A DNA stretch of 41,845 bases from Opitutales bacterium (GTDB taxonomy: Bacteria; Verrucomicrobiota; Verrucomicrobiia; Opitutales; T3Sed10-336), in NCBI GenBank assembly GCA_007130045.1, contig SLTG01000007.1:1-41845 (forward strand). The letters run 5' to 3'. How positions within the stretch are numbered: position 1 is the stretch's first letter; each line of letters starts with the position of its first letter. The position numbers and the translations under genes were made by a program. Of this stretch, positions 40,248 through 41,845 are shown one piece after another. Under the pieces are notes generated by a model. It was given only the letters and a program-made list of their open reading frames with translations. It made no database searches and had not been told where the DNA came from.

Positions 40248-41567
40248 ATGGTCTCAATCATGTCGTCTTTCGTCGTTCCCGTTTTGGTTCTTGTGTTGGC
40301 TCTGGCCTTCTGGCGGCTCGCCGCGCAACGCCGGTTCATCCGGCGCCTTTCGGAAGCCATTGCCAGCGACCAGGCCCTGCTCCGCGCCCGGGAGGGGGGA
40401 TTTTACCGAAGTGGATTTTGGAACCGTTTCCGGCTCCAGGTGAACGGGTTGATCGACGAATTGAAGCGAGTTCGTTCCGACCGGGCGACCCAGGTCGGCC
40501 AATTGCAGGCGACGCTGGAGAGTATTCGGGAAGCGGTGTTGATCCTCGACGGCGACAACCGTATCGTCCTGGCCAACGACGCGTTACGCGCTCTGTTCGC
40601 TCCAGGGCAGGAGATCGTGGGAGCGCGCGTCGAGACGGTGTTCCAGAGTTCCGGTTTTCTGACGTACGTGGCGGAGGCCAGGCAGGCGGGCGGGGAGAAG
40701 CAACGCGAGATCGAGTTCGCGCGCCCGAAGGGCGTAGTCTGGGCGGAAGCGACTTGCTCGGTGATTCCGGGATTCGGCGAGAAGGAGCCCGAATCGATGC
40801 TGTTTGTCCTGCACAACATCACCCGCCTCAAGCAGCTCGAATCCATACGCCAGGAATTCGTGGCCAATGTTTCGCATGAATTGCGCACTCCCTTGAGCAT
40901 GATCAAGGGTTATGTCGAAACCCTCGTTGATGGCGGAAACGACGTGGCGGAAAACGATCGGGTGCGATTCCTCAATACCATCCACAAACACACGGATCGT
41001 TTGAACGCCCTGCTGGAGGATCTGCTGACCATTTCACGACTGGAAAGCCGCCGGGAAAAGTTGGCCTGGCAGCGTATCAACCTGAGGCATCTGATTGATG
41101 AAGTGGCGGAAAACTACCGGGAATCGGGTCTCCTGTCGGGGGATGATTTGTCGGTTGACTCGCCCTTCGCCGATCTTCCTGTCCTCGGCGATCATGCGCG
41201 CCTGATCCAGGTATTCGAAAACCTGGTGGACAATGCGGTAAAGTACTCCGCCGAAAAACCTGGAATCGAAATCGGCAGCCGGATCGAAGGCGGACTTGTA
41301 AAGGTCTGGATCAAGGACCGAGGCGTCGGTATCGCCGCCAAAGACCTCCCCCGGATCTTCGAACGCTTTTACCGGGTGGACAAGGGGCGATCCCGGGAGA
41401 AGGGAGGGACCGGCCTCGGCTTGAGCATCGTCAAGCACATTGTCCAACTCCACGGCGGTTCGGTCTGGGCGGAAAGCCGGCAGGGCGAGGGAACGACCTT
41501 CTTTTTCACATTGCCACGGGCCTCCGAAACGACGGGGGATGAGGTGTTGTCTCCGCAGGGGGAGTGA
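40248..41567 (+). CDS. phoR: PhoR-like sensor histidine kinase
   Basis: 439 residues from ATG 40248; ATG 40260 is an alternative. One hydrophobic helix (about 6-24) anchors it, with no large periplasmic domain, as in PhoR of E. coli type. A PAS domain (about 90-195: ESIREAVLILDGDNRIVLAN, FVLHNITRLKQLE) follows, then the dimerisation/phosphotransfer domain with His210 (ANVSHELRTPLSMIKGYVETL), and the ATPase domain: N box ENLVDNAVKYS, G1 DRGVGIAAKDL, F box IFERFYRVD, G2 GGTGLGLSIVKHI. It lies 278 bases after phoB, unusually far for this pair, with a palindromic repeat between, so it may have its own promoter. Confidence 0.9.
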   Translation: MVSIMSSFVVPVLVLVLALAFWRLAAQRRFIRRLSEAIASDQALLRAREGGFYRSGFWNRFRLQVNGLIDELKRVRSDRATQVGQLQATLESIREAVLILDGDNRIVLANDALRALFAPGQEIVGARVETVFQSSGFLTYVAEARQAGGEKQREIEFARPKGVVWAEATCSVIPGFGEKEPESMLFVLHNITRLKQLESIRQEFVANVSHELRTPLSMIKGYVETLVDGGNDVAENDRVRFLNTIHKHTDRLNALLEDLLTISRLESRREKLAWQRINLRHLIDEVAENYRESGLLSGDDLSVDSPFADLPVLGDHARLIQVFENLVDNAVKYSAEKPGIEIGSRIEGGLVKVWIKDRGVGIAAKDLPRIFERFYRVDKGRSREKGGTGLGLSIVKHIVQLHGGSVWAESRQGEGTTFFFTLPRASETTGDEVLSPQGE

Positions 41568-41569
41568 TT

Positions 41570-41614
41570 CCAGCGTGTTAACTCAGGCTGGAAGCCTAAG
41601 CTACATCAATCCAG
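41570..41614. repeat. Palindromic repeat element copy B, just after the kinase gene
   Basis: It begins three bases after the kinase stop codon and reads CCAGCGTGTTAACTCAGGC then TGGAAGCCTAAGCTACATC. The core CTCAGGC TGGAA GCCTAAG is an inverted repeat with loop TGGAA, as in a REP-like hairpin. It is the uninterrupted form of the 40065-40160 element and could also act as the kinase transcript's end. Confidence 0.8.
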
Positions 41615-41690
41615 CGGCTTAACCGAGCGCCATTCACACTAGGCGGAAGTTTTAGATCAATAAATACGTAAGTCTTTGTTTTGTAATTAT

Positions 41691-41704
41691 TTGATTTAAA
41701 TCAA
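41691..41704. promoter_or_regulatory. Second perfect FNR/DNR-type palindrome
   Basis: TTGATTTAAATCAA is a perfect palindrome with the FNR/NnrR consensus halves TTGAT and ATCAA and a four-base centre. It lies about 125 bases after the kinase stop and 10 bases past the stop of a partial minus-strand frame. No start codon with a good frame is close, so a target gene, if any, lies outside the window. AT-rich context raises the chance of coincidence. Confidence 0.35.
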
Positions 41705-41713
41705 GACTGTGGG

Positions 41714-41845
41714 CTACTGGCTACATGGTGTTGCTTTGGGTGTGATTTTCAAGAGATTGAAGGCCTTCTGTTGGATTGCAGTGGGTTCGGCGAGCTTGTA
41801 GATGAGTTGCGCTCCCTTTATGGCCGGGCGCAGGGTGACCCGGCA
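41714..41845 (-). CDS. C-terminal end of a possible transposase (5' partial)
   Basis: A frame is open on the minus strand from the right edge to a TAG at 41714-41716 (43 residues). It reads RVTLRPAIKGAQLIYKLAEP then TAIQQKAFNLLKITPKATP. The pattern KGAQLIYKL, then EPTxIQQKAFxLL, reminds me of the last residues of some DDE transposases, but I cannot name the family. The chance of such a frame being random is not negligible. If it is an insertion sequence end, a terminal inverted repeat should lie between 41640 and 41714; I see no clear one. Confidence 0.35.
   Translation of the reverse strand, partial: CRVTLRPAIKGAQLIYKLAEPTAIQQKAFNLLKITPKATPCSQ

Noticed and set aside
1-41845. CRISPR array, rRNA, tRNA, prophage or defence island
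   Set aside because: No regular spacer repeats, cloverleaf-like segments or phage or defence genes were seen while reading both strands.

Overview
The window reads as chromosome of a Gram-negative bacterium of the PVC group, most likely Verrucomicrobiota of the Opitutia type. This is inferred from gene content and was not computed. The clues are high-GC genes, a C-type sulfatase, Opitutia-like type II pseudopilins, a double-length ThyX-like protein, zinc-free L36 and L31 side by side, an OleC/OleD pair, a GlcD plus L-rhamnose mutarotase pair, and many predicted lipoproteins. I see no rRNA, tRNA, CRISPR array or prophage. The only hint of an insertion sequence is a transposase-like tail at the right edge.

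Layout. 1-3641: tail of a secreted protein, a UbiB-family kinase and a sulfatase. 3839-6046 (minus): aroA and tyrA. 6371-8113: a membrane-anchored protein with about five helical repeats and a formylglycine-generating-enzyme-like domain. 8205-8604: rpmJ and rpmE2. 8703-12201: a DUF1015 protein, a lipoprotein chorismate mutase and tandem ThyX. 12254-16857: a secreted unknown, a coiled-coil protein, ComEC without its hydrolase domain, thiD between two direct repeats, and an SDR. 17017-22016: a glutaredoxin and glutamate synthase (gltB). 22309-24679: glcD, rhamnose mutarotase and a small lipoprotein. 24939-27801: oleC and oleD. 28102-29900: a GbsR/MarR regulator, a membrane protein and a TIGR01777-like protein, with inverted repeats in front of the first two. 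30144-30560: an orphan pseudopilin. 30853-33139 (minus): a nitronate-monooxygenase-like flavoprotein and pdxH. 33297-35582 (minus): cupredoxin, azurin and nnrS behind a perfect FNR/DNR-type box. 35675-37611 (minus): a lipoprotein with a GspB-like end, a pseudopilin and a small membrane protein. 37792-41567: an OprP-like porin divergent from phoB and phoR, with candidate Pho boxes in both directions. 41568-41845: a palindromic repeat, a second perfect FNR-type palindrome and a possible transposase tail.

How the genes fit together. aroA, tyrA and the chorismate mutase concern aromatic amino acids. The porin and PhoB/PhoR pair form a phosphate-starvation module. NnrS and two type-1 copper proteins look like an anaerobiosis or NO response unit; no nitrite or NO reductase lies in the window. 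OleC and OleD are two of the four enzymes for long-chain olefins, and OleA and OleB are not here. The features most worth following are the FNR-box promoter with an almost leaderless transcript, the divergent Pho boxes, the ThyX-like protein whose signature motifs are split between its halves, the repeat/FGE-like membrane protein, and two small repeat families flanking single genes.
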